Positions 1 to 8,782 of a stretch of 25,829 nucleotides of DNA are shown piece after piece. Numbering within the stretch: the first letter of the stretch is position 1; each line of letters begins with the position of its first letter. The translations under genes were made by a program, and so were the position numbers. The notes beneath the pieces were generated by a model, which was not told the DNA's origin, did no database searches, and saw only the letters and a list, made by a program, of their open reading frames with translations. The stretch comes from UBA3076 sp964646435 (lineage in GTDB: Bacteria > Desulfobacterota > Dissulfuribacteria > Dissulfuribacterales > UBA3076). The stretch covers positions 1-25,829 of the forward strand of contig CAZYEJ010000029.1 of the NCBI GenBank assembly GCA_964646435.1, in the 5' to 3' direction.

Positions 1-46
1 CGTACCCGTACGCCTCGCATCTGCAGCACCCTGTAAACGCTTACAG
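1..46. repeat. Left copy of the inverted repeat found at both window ends
   Basis: Bases 4-46 match the reverse complement of bases 25776-25818 at 42 of 43 positions. The inner tip is a small palindrome, CTGTAA-acgc-TTACAG at 31-46. The repeat stops just before the moaA leader. Because the genes between the two copies are ordinary chromosomal genes, I read this as one member of a dispersed repeat family on which the assembly ended, not as the end of a transposon. Confidence 0.85.
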
Positions 47-69
47 TTCGGTGAGTTGGAAACTCTATT

Positions 70-99
70 TCGTCTGTGTTTGTCTGTGTGGGTCTGTGG
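70..99. repeat. Short degenerate tandem repeat of 'gtctgtgt' words upstream of moaA
   Basis: The sequence repeats the word gtctgtg three times with small variations (cgtctgtgtt, tgtctgtgtg, ggtctgtggc). It is one of several short word-like repeats confined to intergenic DNA in this window. It creates in-frame GTG codons at 76 and 88 that extend the moaA reading frame artificially. Confidence 0.6.
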
Positions 100-138
100 C
101 TAATAAAAAAAGTCTTTTATGGTAAGCTGGCTGATCTG

Positions 139-1146
139 GTGAAAAAAGAAAAAAATACCCTGGTTGACCGATACGGCAGGCAGTTGACCTATCTCAGGCT
201 CTCAGTAACAGACAGATGCAATCTTCGATGTCAGTATTGCATGCCTCAGATTAACTTCTCCTGGTTGCCTCATGATTCAATTCTCACCTATGAAGAAATT
301 CTCAAAATTTGTCGCACCCTGACGGCTATTGGTGTCACAAAAGTGCGCCTTACAGGTGGCGAACCATTGGTCCGGCGGGACCTTATAAGCCTTGTGGAAA
401 GACTAACTGAGATTGACGGGCTTGAAGAAATCTGTATCACCACAAATGGTGTCCTGCTGGAAGAATATGCAGATGGCCTATTCAAGGCAGGTATCAGGCA
501 TATTAACATCAGCCTTGACTCCCTAAGCCCGGAACGATTTGCCTATATTACCGGCTTTGATCTATTTGAGCAGGTGTGGCGGGGCATAGAAAAAGCCCTG
601 GGAAAAGGATTTTCCCCTATAAAAATCAACTCAGTGATCATGAAAGGCATAAATGACAGTGAAATAACAGCCCTGGCAGGACTGAGCTTGAAATATCCCG
701 TACAGGTTCGTTTTATAGAGTTCATGCCTGTCGGCCATGATATTTTTTGGAATCCGGCCAGATTTGTCAGTTGTGATAAGATCAGAAATCAGGTAGAGGA
801 CGCATTTGGAAAACTGCGCCCATTGCCCAAATTACACAATGCCGGACCAGCGAATGAATATGTGCTGGATAAGGCCCCAGGAAGTGTGGGATTTATCTGC
901 GCTTTAAGCCACCATTTCTGCAATAGTTGTAACCGTCTGCGTCTCACTGCAGATGGACGTCTTCGATTATGCCTGTTCTCTGACAAGGAAGTAGATGTCA
1001 AAAAGGCCTTGCAACAAGGACTGAGCACAGAGGAGCTAGCTCTTTTTTTCCATCAGGCCGTATTAAAGAAACCAAAAGGATTAGAAGAATTTTCGGATAA
1101 AGAAAAACTATCCTGCACCCGTAGTATGTCCAGCATAGGTGGATAA
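139..1146 (+). CDS. moaA: GTP 3',8-cyclase MoaA (molybdenum cofactor biosynthesis, radical SAM)
   Basis: MoaA converts GTP to 3',8-cyclo-7,8-dihydro-GTP, the first step of molybdopterin synthesis, in the cytoplasm. Counting from the GTG at 139 (335 aa, close to the usual 325-340), the radical-SAM cluster motif CNLRCQYC sits at residues 27-34 after the family signature LRLSVTDR. TGGEPLVRRD matches the SAM-binding region. The C-terminal cluster uses FCNSCNRLRLT plus a later Cys in RLCLF. The protein ends in SMSSIGG; the terminal Gly-Gly is conserved and important for MoaA catalysis. The frame is open back to GTG 76, but that extension lies in a short repeat and is not family-like. No strong Shine-Dalgarno is visible, so the start is uncertain. 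fabD follows 30 bp downstream on the same strand. Confidence 0.95.
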   Translation: MKKEKNTLVDRYGRQLTYLRLSVTDRCNLRCQYCMPQINFSWLPHDSILTYEEILKICRTLTAIGVTKVRLTGGEPLVRRDLISLVERLTEIDGLEEICITTNGVLLEEYADGLFKAGIRHINISLDSLSPERFAYITGFDLFEQVWRGIEKALGKGFSPIKINSVIMKGINDSEITALAGLSLKYPVQVRFIEFMPVGHDIFWNPARFVSCDKIRNQVEDAFGKLRPLPKLHNAGPANEYVLDKAPGSVGFICALSHHFCNSCNRLRLTADGRLRLCLFSDKEVDVKKALQQGLSTEELALFFHQAVLKKPKGLEEFSDKEKLSCTRSMSSIGG

Positions 1147-1176
1147 GATTGGCTAATTCATGGAGAATTTCTAATA

Positions 1177-2121
1177 ATGAAAAGTAATCTGGCCTTTGTC
1201 TTTCCAGGACAGGGTTCTCAATATGTTGGAATGGGTAAGGCCTTTTGGGAAACAGTGCCTGATGCGGCCCATGTATTTTCTGTGGCGGAAGAGTTGACAG
1301 GGCTTCCCCTGAAAAAGCTCTGCATTGAAGGCCCCCTGAAAGAACTCACCCATGTTGAAAATCTCCAGCCTTGCCTTACCGCTGTAGAAATCGTTTGCTG
1401 CATAGCCGCCAGAAATACAGGATTAAAGGCGGCGGCAGTAGCAGGACACAGTCTGGGAGAGTATCCGGCACTGTGGGCCGCCGGGGTCATCAGCCTTGAA
1501 GACACATTCAAGCTGGTCCATGCCAGGGGTAGGCTTATGAAGGAGGTAGGGGACAAAAACCCCGGGGCCATGGCTGCTGTGATCGGTCTTAGCAGGAAAG
1601 AGCTGGAGGAATTAATTGCACCCCTAACAAAAAAAGGCATCCTTGTCCTGGCTAATCACAATTCGCCGGAGCAGATTGTAGTCACCGGAGAAACAGACAT
1701 GGTCGGCGATTTGTGTAAGGGAGCTAAGGCTAAAGGAGCAAGGGCGATTCCCCTGAAGGTCTCCGGCGCCTATCACAGCCCCCTTATGGAAGAGGCATCA
1801 AGACGCTTTTCTGAAATCTTGGGTGAAGTTTCTTTTTGTAAACCCGAAATCCCGATTTACAGCAATGTCACGGCAAGGCCGGAATCAGACCCGGAGGAAA
1901 TCAAGGATCTCCTGAAAAAACAGATCTGCTCACCTGTCAGATGGTATGAAATCGTAATTAACATGGACAGGGACGGGATATCAAACTTTATTGAGCTTGG
2001 CCCAAAAAAAGTCCTAGGCAACCTGATAAGGAAATGTCTGCCTGAAGGATCTGCTTCAATATTTCCAGGAGAAAACCCTGAAAATCTTGAAGAGTGCCTC
2101 AGGGAAATCGAAAGCAAGTAA
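1177..2121 (+). CDS. fabD: Malonyl-CoA:ACP transacylase FabD
   Basis: FabD moves malonyl groups from CoA to acyl carrier protein to supply type II fatty acid elongation. The 314-aa protein has the usual length and starts with the family signature FPGQGSQYVGMG. The nucleophile elbow GHSLGEY (near residue 90) contains the catalytic serine; SGAYHSPLM (near 200) carries the partner histidine, and the conserved oxyanion-loop and substrate-binding regions are present. A Shine-Dalgarno GGAGA lies 10 bases before the ATG. It follows moaA on the same strand and may be co-transcribed, although the two pathways are unrelated. It converges on gspC with only 52 bases between stop codons, where I see no clear terminator. 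Confidence 0.96.
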   Translation: MKSNLAFVFPGQGSQYVGMGKAFWETVPDAAHVFSVAEELTGLPLKKLCIEGPLKELTHVENLQPCLTAVEIVCCIAARNTGLKAAAVAGHSLGEYPALWAAGVISLEDTFKLVHARGRLMKEVGDKNPGAMAAVIGLSRKELEELIAPLTKKGILVLANHNSPEQIVVTGETDMVGDLCKGAKAKGARAIPLKVSGAYHSPLMEEASRRFSEILGEVSFCKPEIPIYSNVTARPESDPEEIKDLLKKQICSPVRWYEIVINMDRDGISNFIELGPKKVLGNLIRKCLPEGSASIFPGENPENLEECLREIESK

Positions 2122-2173
2122 ACCAACGCATTCAAACAAGTGGCTCACAAGTCCGTCTAATCGTATGCAACAA

Positions 2174-3049
2174 TTACTTTTCCTCTGCCTTTCTTATAAG
2201 CTTCAGAAAGGGATTTGGCCCTCCTTGGCCGCCTGAAGACGCAGATGGAGTAAAAAACTTTGGCTGTCCGGGGGCACTCTTTGTCCCCCCGGTTTCTGTC
2301 TGAGGTCCAGAACTAGTTGAGGCTTTGACAGGACCAAACGTCTTTGAGTGTTGCTTAGTCTTTTTACCAGACTTTTTTTGAGAACGAGAACCCGACTTGC
2401 TAGTGCTGGAAGAGGCCCTTTTTGCTGGTATTAATTTAGGAGCTCGCCTTACCTGTGGCTTTGGACGGGGAGTCTGCAAGGCAACTGGAGCTGTGGCCTT
2501 TCTCTCTTTCTTGGCTTCATCAAACATACCAATTTCAACATATTCCCCATCAGATTCAAACTTAACACCTTGAGCTGTTATATCCGCTACACGCCAGCCA
2601 TCAACAACGTCCCCAACAGTTACGGTACGCAAGTTTTTTTGAGATCCCTTAACCGCTTTTTTTTGACGGCCGGGGGCAGACTTGGGAGTTGCAACCATGA
2701 GGAAGGCCTGTCGTATTTCTCCGGCAATAATAGTACCATAGACTTGGTGCCGGTCTTTTAAATCACCCTCCACTGCTGAGGGTAAAGCTTGATTCTTGCC
2801 TCGCTCAGGATCAAAAGGATCCTTGCTAATAATAACTTCATAGGGACCAAGCTCAACCTGAGATTCTTTGGCATGAACAGCCCATGGTTCAAGGCATTGC
2901 GATAATACTGAAATAGAAAGCCATATAGCAACCATTAATAAAACGCCCCAACGCCTTTTAGAATCACCGGGCCTGAATACTGGAGCATTTAGGGCGGGAA
3001 AAGACCGTTTCCCCCAAAAAGCTCTATTATGTGTGTTGTCTGCCGGCAT
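2174..3049 (-). CDS. gspC: T2SS inner-membrane protein GspC-like (HR domain, no PDZ), with long basic tail
   Basis: This 291-aa protein has one N-terminal membrane segment (WGVLLMVAIWLSISVL, near residues 34-49) and a periplasmic region. A short beta-rich domain (about 65-185; KDPFDPERG, VYGTIIAGE, TVGDVVDGWRVADI) resembles the homology region shared by GspC and PilP, which binds the secretin N0 domain. There is no PDZ domain. The last 95 or so residues are a Lys/Ser/Pro/Thr-rich, strongly basic, probably disordered tail. The start ATG overlaps the gspD stop (ATGA). Being last in the operon directly after gspD supports GspC rather than PilP, since no pilin-assembly genes are present. The family call is moderately secure; the tail's role is unknown. 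Confidence 0.72.
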   Translation of the reverse strand: MPADNTHNRAFWGKRSFPALNAPVFRPGDSKRRWGVLLMVAIWLSISVLSQCLEPWAVHAKESQVELGPYEVIISKDPFDPERGKNQALPSAVEGDLKDRHQVYGTIIAGEIRQAFLMVATPKSAPGRQKKAVKGSQKNLRTVTVGDVVDGWRVADITAQGVKFESDGEYVEIGMFDEAKKERKATAPVALQTPRPKPQVRRAPKLIPAKRASSSTSKSGSRSQKKSGKKTKQHSKTFGPVKASTSSGPQTETGGTKSAPGQPKFFTPSASSGGQGGPNPFLKLIRKAEEK

Positions 3050-5127
3050 CAGTCTTCCGTCTTCACCGCATCCCCTTCATCATCAAGCACGCCCCTTTGT
3101 TCTAATATTCGCCTCAGGGATTTCACCTTCTTGGAGAACTCCTGGGTGAGGACATCAGCTTGCTCCTTTGTATGGATTACATAGGGCGTAATGGCAAACA
3201 AAAGCTCTGTCTTCTTGGTTTTGTAACCTTTGCTTCCAAACAGATACCCTAAGATCGGAAGGTTTTTGAGGATGGGGATACCGCTGTGGACATTCTCTTG
3301 CTGTGTCTGCATTAAACCACCAATTATTATTGTGTGGGTGTCCTGTACGACGAGGTTTGTCGTGGCCTTGCGGGTTTGAAAAACCGGAGAATTGATGCCC
3401 TCTACCACCGATTGGGCGAGGAGATTACTCACCTCCTGTGAAATCTCCAACGTCACCAGTCCGCTCTCATTAATCAAAGGCGTTACTTTCAATATTACAC
3501 CGACACTGCGATACTGAATTGTCTGCGTTGTAGAGGCATACTCCGAACTTGTCTGCGAGCTGGATACAGTTGGTTCGTCCCTAGTCACTTCGATTGTCGA
3601 CTCTTGATTATCTACAGCAAGTATATTTGGAGCGGAAACGATGTTGGCTTCTGACTCCGAGGCCAGCAGGTGTATAAGGGCTCTCAGGTCTCCGGCTGAA
3701 AAAAGGGCCGCAGAAAAGCCCGCCATGTCGCTACTGAGCAGCTTACCTTCAGCGAGGCCGAAATCAGGTTTGTTCAGCCCTATGTCCGCATCCATATCCC
3801 CTCCTCCGGTGTTGATTCCGTGAGCCGTGAGGAACCATTGTACCCCGTACTGAAGCTCATTATCAAGAGTAACTTCAACAATCAACACATCGATCAGCAC
3901 CTGCCTTGGAACCACGTCGATTTCTTTCAGCACACCTGAGAGGATGGCATAATCTCTCTGCGTGGCCTTGATGAGTATGGCATTGTTGATCTCGTCCGCA
4001 ATGATTTCCACCTCTCCGGCCAATTCCCCGGTATGCTGCACGGCTTGCTGTTTTGCGGGCTTTTTTTCCCTTTCCACAAGGACCTCTTTCTTGCCTTTAA
4101 GCTCTGATGGCTTTCCACCGTAAAGCTGCCGGAGGATGTCGGCGATATCTGCAGCCTTGCCGTTCTGGACAAAGTATACATAGACCTGGGTCCCCTTCTG
4201 TGATATCTCCTGGTCCAGTTGGGTCACCCAGTTGCCCACCACATCCAGGATTTCCTCCCACTTGGTCACTACAAGTAAGGAGTTGATGGTCTTTAAAGGC
4301 ATAATCTGGAGACCGCCAGGATCAATACCCGGCTTTATGTAAAGCCCCTTTGTCTTGAATATCTTATCAAGGTCTTTCGATAGATCATCCACATCGGTAT
4401 GCTCCAGGGTATAGAAACGCCAATGTATATCTTTAAAAAGATCCGTATCCATTAAAGCCAATATCTTGGACAACTTGGCTACATTTTCTGCAGTATCCAC
4501 CAAAAGGACGGCATTGGAGCTTGGCTCGGCCACAATGACCGCACCTGGAGAGATAAAATTCCTGAGATTTGCGATTACATAGGCTGCCGAGAGATACTGG
4601 AGTTGAAAGACACTGATTACGTCTCCCGGATGGGGGACATGTTCTCCGACATTTACCACTTCTGACCCTGTTCTGGCACTGCTGGCCTTCCGTACCACCT
4701 TGTAGAGATCCTGAGCGCCGCGGGTTATAGCCAGGCCGTGTATCTGTAATATGGAATTGAAGAGATCAAGGAATTCATTCTTGGTATATCTGCCCTTGAT
4801 ATTGAGTGAAATTGTCCCCTTAATGGCTGGATCTACCACATAGTTAAGCTCCAAAATGCGCCCCAGGACCTGATCCAAGACAGGATATATATCCATATTA
4901 TCCAGAGTAATGTCTATTTGACGACGTTCACCAGCCCTGGCTCCGAAAAAGGGAGACTTTACTACAACCGCATTAGTATCATTTAAGGCATTTTCACCTT
5001 CGTCTGATGGGATCTCCTGCGTGATGGGATCCTGGGCAAATGCCAAGCCTTGAATGGATCCTAAAAAACATATGACAACCAGGCCGCAGACTATCCATTT
5101 CCGATCTTGTATTCTCATCTTAACCAT
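3049..5127 (-). CDS. gspD: T2SS outer-membrane secretin GspD
   Basis: This 692-aa protein forms the outer-membrane channel of the type II secretion system. It has a Sec signal peptide (residues about 1-31, ending AFA), an N0 domain (about 70-140; RQIDITLDNMDIYPVLDQV), repeated N1-N3 ring domains (about 160-420) and a secretin core (about 430-650) with VPRQVLIDVLIVEVTL, VSAPNILAVDN, VGVILKVTPLI and the terminal IPILKNLPILGYLFG. A short charged coil-like tail follows, with no evident long pilotin-binding S domain. ATG codons occur at 5127 and 5118. AAGGG lies too close to the first and about 11 bases from the second, so 5118 is also possible. gspM ends 5 bases upstream. Confidence 0.96.
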   Translation of the reverse strand: MVKMRIQDRKWIVCGLVVICFLGSIQGLAFAQDPITQEIPSDEGENALNDTNAVVVKSPFFGARAGERRQIDITLDNMDIYPVLDQVLGRILELNYVVDPAIKGTISLNIKGRYTKNEFLDLFNSILQIHGLAITRGAQDLYKVVRKASSARTGSEVVNVGEHVPHPGDVISVFQLQYLSAAYVIANLRNFISPGAVIVAEPSSNAVLLVDTAENVAKLSKILALMDTDLFKDIHWRFYTLEHTDVDDLSKDLDKIFKTKGLYIKPGIDPGGLQIMPLKTINSLLVVTKWEEILDVVGNWVTQLDQEISQKGTQVYVYFVQNGKAADIADILRQLYGGKPSELKGKKEVLVEREKKPAKQQAVQHTGELAGEVEIIADEINNAILIKATQRDYAILSGVLKEIDVVPRQVLIDVLIVEVTLDNELQYGVQWFLTAHGINTGGGDMDADIGLNKPDFGLAEGKLLSSDMAGFSAALFSAGDLRALIHLLASESEANIVSAPNILAVDNQESTIEVTRDEPTVSSSQTSSEYASTTQTIQYRSVGVILKVTPLINESGLVTLEISQEVSNLLAQSVVEGINSPVFQTRKATTNLVVQDTHTIIIGGLMQTQQENVHSGIPILKNLPILGYLFGSKGYKTKKTELLFAITPYVIHTKEQADVLTQEFSKKVKSLRRILEQRGVLDDEGDAVKTED

Positions 5128-5132
5128 ATCCC

Positions 5133-5696
5133 TTAAACCGCCTTCATAAAGAGGGCTTCCACCTCGAGATTGACCCTAAGATGTGGATTCCGCCCCCTTA
5201 CCTTGACCACGCTGATACTCTGTATTCGAAATACCCTACGATCATCGTCTAATAATTTCAAAAACTTGACCAGCTTCCTGATATCTGTCTTAGCACTAAA
5301 AGTAGCTACGGCTAGTTGATAACCTCTCCATTTTCGAGCCCGGCCTGTTTTATAAGTAATTACCTGAAGATCGGCTTCAGAGGCCATTTTGAGCAAAATA
5401 TCCTGTAAATTGGATGCTACAAGCTGTGGAGTATCACCGGGCATAAGCCCCTTTACAGCAATCGCGAGTCTCCGCTTCGACTGCGTAACGCGTTGGTCTA
5501 CACCACGATGGCGTTTGATGTCCCGCTTCAAACGCCCAATTTTCGCCTCCTGTGTCTCAAGCCTGCTATCTAACCCCTCGATTTTGCCGGACAGCGGGGC
5601 CCATACCAAGCTGTACCAAAGTATAAGTCCAATTACCAATAAACCATAATGTAATAAGGGGCTTCTTTTACTGGAGAGCTGATGACTAATTGCCAT
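5133..5696 (-). CDS. gspM: T2SS inner-membrane platform protein GspM (PilO-like)
   Basis: This 187-aa bitopic protein has one membrane segment (LLHYGLLVIGLILWYSLVW, about residues 14-32) followed by a coiled coil (LDSRLETQEAKIGRLKRDI) and a ferredoxin-like periplasmic domain. That is the architecture of GspM/PilO, which pairs with GspL in the platform. Sequence similarity in this family is low, so identification rests on architecture and position between gspL and gspD. It overlaps the gspL end by 11 bases and has a good Shine-Dalgarno (GGAGG) upstream of the ATG. Confidence 0.8.
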   Translation of the reverse strand: MAISHQLSSKRSPLLHYGLLVIGLILWYSLVWAPLSGKIEGLDSRLETQEAKIGRLKRDIKRHRGVDQRVTQSKRRLAIAVKGLMPGDTPQLVASNLQDILLKMASEADLQVITYKTGRARKWRGYQLAVATFSAKTDIRKLVKFLKLLDDDRRVFRIQSISVVKVRGRNPHLRVNLEVEALFMKAV

Positions 5697-7059
5697 TACT
5701 CGCCCCTCCTTTTCCGCTGGCCAGCTTCATCTCCACTGTAAAACGTTCCCTTTGCTGCCTGTCCTTTGTGACAGGAGATATGAGTTTAACCTCTGAAAAA
5801 AGAGGACTCCGACGCCAATTCCCCATGGTCTTTACTGCTGAACCACCCTCGGCTGTGACCTTTAACTTGTCATTTCTTATATTAAAGCTTTTTATCCATG
5901 TCTCTGGAGGCATAAGCTCCGCTACGGCCTTTAAGACCTTCAGTTCAGAGGGCTTCTCAACCTTAAAGTCTTCCAGGTCCTTGAGCTGACTTTCAATCTG
6001 TTCCAACTGCTTCTGGGTATTCAGCATGGGTGACAGACGTTTTTGTAGCTCCTTGACCTCCTGTTCCATCTTATGAACAGAGTGAGCACGCTGTTGTAAC
6101 TGTAAACCCTGAAAACCTGATACCGATATCATTGCCGCAGCGGCAGCCCCAACCATAAATTGATACGGTTTTACACGCAAACGAAAGGGTTTGCGACGAA
6201 TACCTTCCTGGAAAGAAATAGCAGGATAAGAACTTAGTCCCAGTGAAGCGGCACATAAGCCCCAAGTGACTTTGCCCTCCTGCCCACAGATATTCAAAAG
6301 GTCTTTTATTGCATCACATGGATCTCTGGGTGGAGGATCCAGAATTGCCGTACCCGAATCCCCTACTGCATAGACAGGGGCCATTGCAATCTTGGAAAAA
6401 GGAAAAGGAAGATATTGAGCAAGCTTTTGCAGGCCCATCGAGACATCCTCTTCACCTGAAACTGATACGGAATGTGAGCCTTCCCATCCATAGACACCGT
6501 GGAGAGAAACAATCCATCCATCTCCCTGCCGGCCAAGGCTGACGCAGGGAAGAGAGGCTTCTGCACTGCTGCGCAGCAGGATATCCAGCCCCAAAGTCGC
6601 AGATGATATAGGACCAAGCGATTTGCCATGGCCTGTCTCACGAACCACCCGGAGTACCGGATCAAGAAAACTCCTGGGGATATAGGCCAGAAGCACCACG
6701 GTCTCATTTCCACGCTTGAAGGCCCATTGATCATGGTATATCTCATCCGGTTTCAGGTGTACATGAAGTCCTATGCCCATACGGACTGCATTTGCCGCCT
6801 CGTCCGGTTCCAACTGTGGAAAGCTTAACTCCCTTAAAAACAGATTCTTGCGAGGAAGGGCCAGACATATTTTGCGCCTTCGCGAGGGATGAATAGACTG
6901 AAGTACGCCTTTTACCTGTTCTGCCAGGGAACGCCCGGTATCATCAAATTTATAGGGCAGTTGAACAAAAGACCATTTTCCAAGCCGCCCCTTAAGACAG
7001 AAGACATCGAGCTTGGACTCGTCCAGATAAATACCTGTTATTTCTCGTTCTCTGACCAC
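5686..7059 (-). CDS. gspL: T2SS platform protein GspL (actin-like cytoplasmic domain plus PilN-like periplasmic domain)
   Basis: This 457-aa protein links the ATPase GspE to the inner-membrane platform. The first 250 or so residues form an actin-like PilM/GspL cytoplasmic region (ITGIYLDESKLDVFCL at the start). A membrane segment lies near residues 300-318 (FMVGAAAAAMISVSGF), followed by a coiled coil (VHKMEQEVKELQKRL) and a ferredoxin-like domain with the PilN hallmark LMPPETWIKSF. It therefore corresponds to a PilM-PilN fusion, as expected for GspL. The start is GTG, inside the end of gspK (22-base overlap), with a poor Shine-Dalgarno. Confidence 0.85.
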   Translation of the reverse strand: MVREREITGIYLDESKLDVFCLKGRLGKWSFVQLPYKFDDTGRSLAEQVKGVLQSIHPSRRRKICLALPRKNLFLRELSFPQLEPDEAANAVRMGIGLHVHLKPDEIYHDQWAFKRGNETVVLLAYIPRSFLDPVLRVVRETGHGKSLGPISSATLGLDILLRSSAEASLPCVSLGRQGDGWIVSLHGVYGWEGSHSVSVSGEEDVSMGLQKLAQYLPFPFSKIAMAPVYAVGDSGTAILDPPPRDPCDAIKDLLNICGQEGKVTWGLCAASLGLSSYPAISFQEGIRRKPFRLRVKPYQFMVGAAAAAMISVSGFQGLQLQQRAHSVHKMEQEVKELQKRLSPMLNTQKQLEQIESQLKDLEDFKVEKPSELKVLKAVAELMPPETWIKSFNIRNDKLKVTAEGGSAVKTMGNWRRSPLFSEVKLISPVTKDRQQRERFTVEMKLASGKGGASNGN

Positions 7060-7931
7060 TTTGAGCCTTTGCTTCCTAAAGACATTGCCTCAGTCCAATG
7101 CTTGACCTTGGGCCCCTCTGTCCCTGACTGAGGATTCCAGTAAACCTGGTATATGCTACTGCCAAACCAAACCCTGAGACACACTACCTCACGGGTTGAT
7201 GTAGTGTTATCACCAAGTTCGGCATCTAGAATTTCCTTCAGAGGTAACGGTGCACATCCCCTGTTTACATCGCCTGATTTGTTATAAACCGTGAATAAAT
7301 CACAGAGGCCACCCTGCCATGCCACCTCGCTGTCTTCGTCTTCCTCCTGGGATGACCAATTTATAGGCCCGTAAAACGCCTCCTGGCCAACACCATTTAC
7401 CAGAAGCAATTCATCCAATAAATGAAATGGACCATTAGCAGGATAGTACGGCGGAGACCTGCCTTGGTAGACATCATCCTCTGCCCCATACAGCCTCACC
7501 AGCTTATCGGAATCTTTCCAGTCCAAAATACCATCCACTATAGTATCTGCGGCTTCAAGCTCCTCGTCTCCCAGAATTGCCCTCACTACTTCTCTGACCT
7601 GATCTTCTGAACTGGTATTAAGATCGAGCTTTCCATTCTCATCTTGCAGAGAAAAACAGGCATCTCTGCCTCCAAATCTCACTTTATACACACTCCCGTC
7701 AGCAAAAAGACCGTCCTCTGCTTCTTCCCTGTCGGTTCCGGGAGGAGACAATTTGCTCGCTGCAAGAAGCAGTAAAGACCTCGCAACCTCCCGGCCCTGC
7801 AGGGCATCCCAGGCATGTTGGCCCAGGTTCCTGCGGATTCTGGCCTCAACCGCATAGAAACCACCAACCAGTGTAAGCAGGGTCAACACCCATAGGACCA
7901 ACACAAGAACCGTACCTTTCTGTTCATTCAC
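7038..7931 (-). CDS. gspK: T2SS minor pseudopilin GspK
   Basis: GspK is the large tip pseudopilin. The prepilin cleavage site is QKG|TVLVLVLWVLTLLTLV. It lacks the usual Glu at +5, which is characteristic of GspK. The long globular region has the helix-rich domain and DLNTS...DGILDWKDSD signature. I start it at the GTG at 7931, whose GTGA overlaps the gspJ stop and gives a six-residue leader (VNEQKG). The frame is open to 7976, but that would overlap gspJ by 49 bases and add an atypical leader. It overlaps gspL at its end. Confidence 0.92.
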   Translation of the reverse strand: MNEQKGTVLVLVLWVLTLLTLVGGFYAVEARIRRNLGQHAWDALQGREVARSLLLLAASKLSPPGTDREEAEDGLFADGSVYKVRFGGRDACFSLQDENGKLDLNTSSEDQVREVVRAILGDEELEAADTIVDGILDWKDSDKLVRLYGAEDDVYQGRSPPYYPANGPFHLLDELLLVNGVGQEAFYGPINWSSQEEDEDSEVAWQGGLCDLFTVYNKSGDVNRGCAPLPLKEILDAELGDNTTSTREVVCLRVWFGSSIYQVYWNPQSGTEGPKVKHWTEAMSLGSKGSKWSENEK

Positions 7932-8614
7932 TCTACGCTTACCAGAATAAAGGAATTTGTATAAAAAATCCGCCATGTGGTTGCAGGCTCCTCGCCATCA
8001 TCGGAAAAAGCCAAGCCCATAGCCACTGCCTCAGGCACCTTGCCTTTTTTATTCCAGCCATCCTGCCAATCCTCAGGGGTGGATTCATCCTGCAATGTAC
8101 CCTGATATGTGAAGGCCAGAGAATCTATCCCCTTTACAATCGAAAGGCCCCAGCCCTGTTCCGTCAGGTCCTCTTTATCTTCCGGATCTATTTTGTCAGG
8201 AAGGGCCTCTTTCAAATCTTCAGGCCTGGTGATGACCTTCTGGGCATAGATAAATTTTTTTCCTCTCTCATCAAAACGATATACTACCCTGAAAAGACCA
8301 CCTGCCTGAGAGCCTAACGGCACGTGGGTAGTCACAAAGGAGACTTCGTTTTCTTCCCCATGAAATTTAGAAAAATCCTTGAGATCAGATCCATCCTCCC
8401 TCACCACAGCCCTGAGCTGTCTGCCTAAAAGTCCTTCAATGGCGGATACAACTATCAGACGTTCGTTGATCTCTTTTCCCCTGCTGTAGGACCTCAGTCC
8501 TGTACGAACAGACATGGAAAGAATAAGAACCAAAACAGCAATAAGAGAGACAGAAATCAAGAGTTCAAGAAGTGTGAAGCCTGATGAAAATTTGGTGATC
8601 GTTTTTTCTCTCAT
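7928..8614 (-). CDS. gspJ: T2SS minor pseudopilin GspJ
   Basis: This 228-aa pseudopilin joins the GspI-J-K tip complex. The leader ends SSG|FTLLELLISVSLIAVLVL, with the type IV prepilin cleavage glycine and Glu at +5, followed by a hydrophobic helix. Length and position between gspI and gspK fit GspJ. The stop TGA overlaps the gspK GTG. The 162 bases separating it from gspI contain a hairpin repeat, the only long gap within the I-J-K-L-M-D-C part of the operon. The Shine-Dalgarno is weak. Confidence 0.9.
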   Translation of the reverse strand: MREKTITKFSSGFTLLELLISVSLIAVLVLILSMSVRTGLRSYSRGKEINERLIVVSAIEGLLGRQLRAVVREDGSDLKDFSKFHGEENEVSFVTTHVPLGSQAGGLFRVVYRFDERGKKFIYAQKVITRPEDLKEALPDKIDPEDKEDLTEQGWGLSIVKGIDSLAFTYQGTLQDESTPEDWQDGWNKKGKVPEAVAMGLAFSDDGEEPATTWRIFYTNSFILVSVE

Positions 8615-8650
8615 ATCTAATTATCACTACTACATACAAAAAGTTCTAAA

Positions 8651-8782
8651 ATATGATTCTGCTCAAAATGCCTTATATGCAAGGCGCGAGATTTTCGAGG
8701 AATGAGGCGTACTTAGCGTACGTCGCAATGACGAGAAAATCGAAGCAACGCAGCAGATGTGGTATTTTCAGCGGAATCATAT
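8651..8782. repeat. 132-bp hairpin repeat between gspI and gspJ
   Basis: The ends 8651-8672 and 8761-8782 are inverted repeats matching at 19 of 22 positions. The interior carries further dyad symmetry (gattttc at one side, gaaaatc at the other, and gcgtac-ttagc-gtacg in the centre). It resembles the hairpin repeats scattered through deltaproteobacterial genomes with words such as gcaaggcgcgag and gaggcgtac. Its gspI-side end includes the gspI stop codon. I see no target duplication. Confidence 0.75.

Noticed and set aside
76..138. Extended N-terminus of moaA from GTG 76
   Set aside because: The added 21 residues are encoded partly by a short intergenic repeat and exceed the usual family length. 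A start at 139 is more likely, though not proven.
1218..1640. Long antisense frame inside fabD and similar long antisense frames in gsp genes, ade, pgm and nnr
   Set aside because: They lie entirely within well-supported genes, have no recognisable motifs and no ribosome binding sites; they are coding shadows.
7932..7976. Extended N-terminus of gspK (MADFLYKF...)
   Set aside because: It overlaps gspJ by 49 bases and gives an unusual leader, whereas GTG 7931 overlaps the gspJ stop and gives a normal short basic leader.
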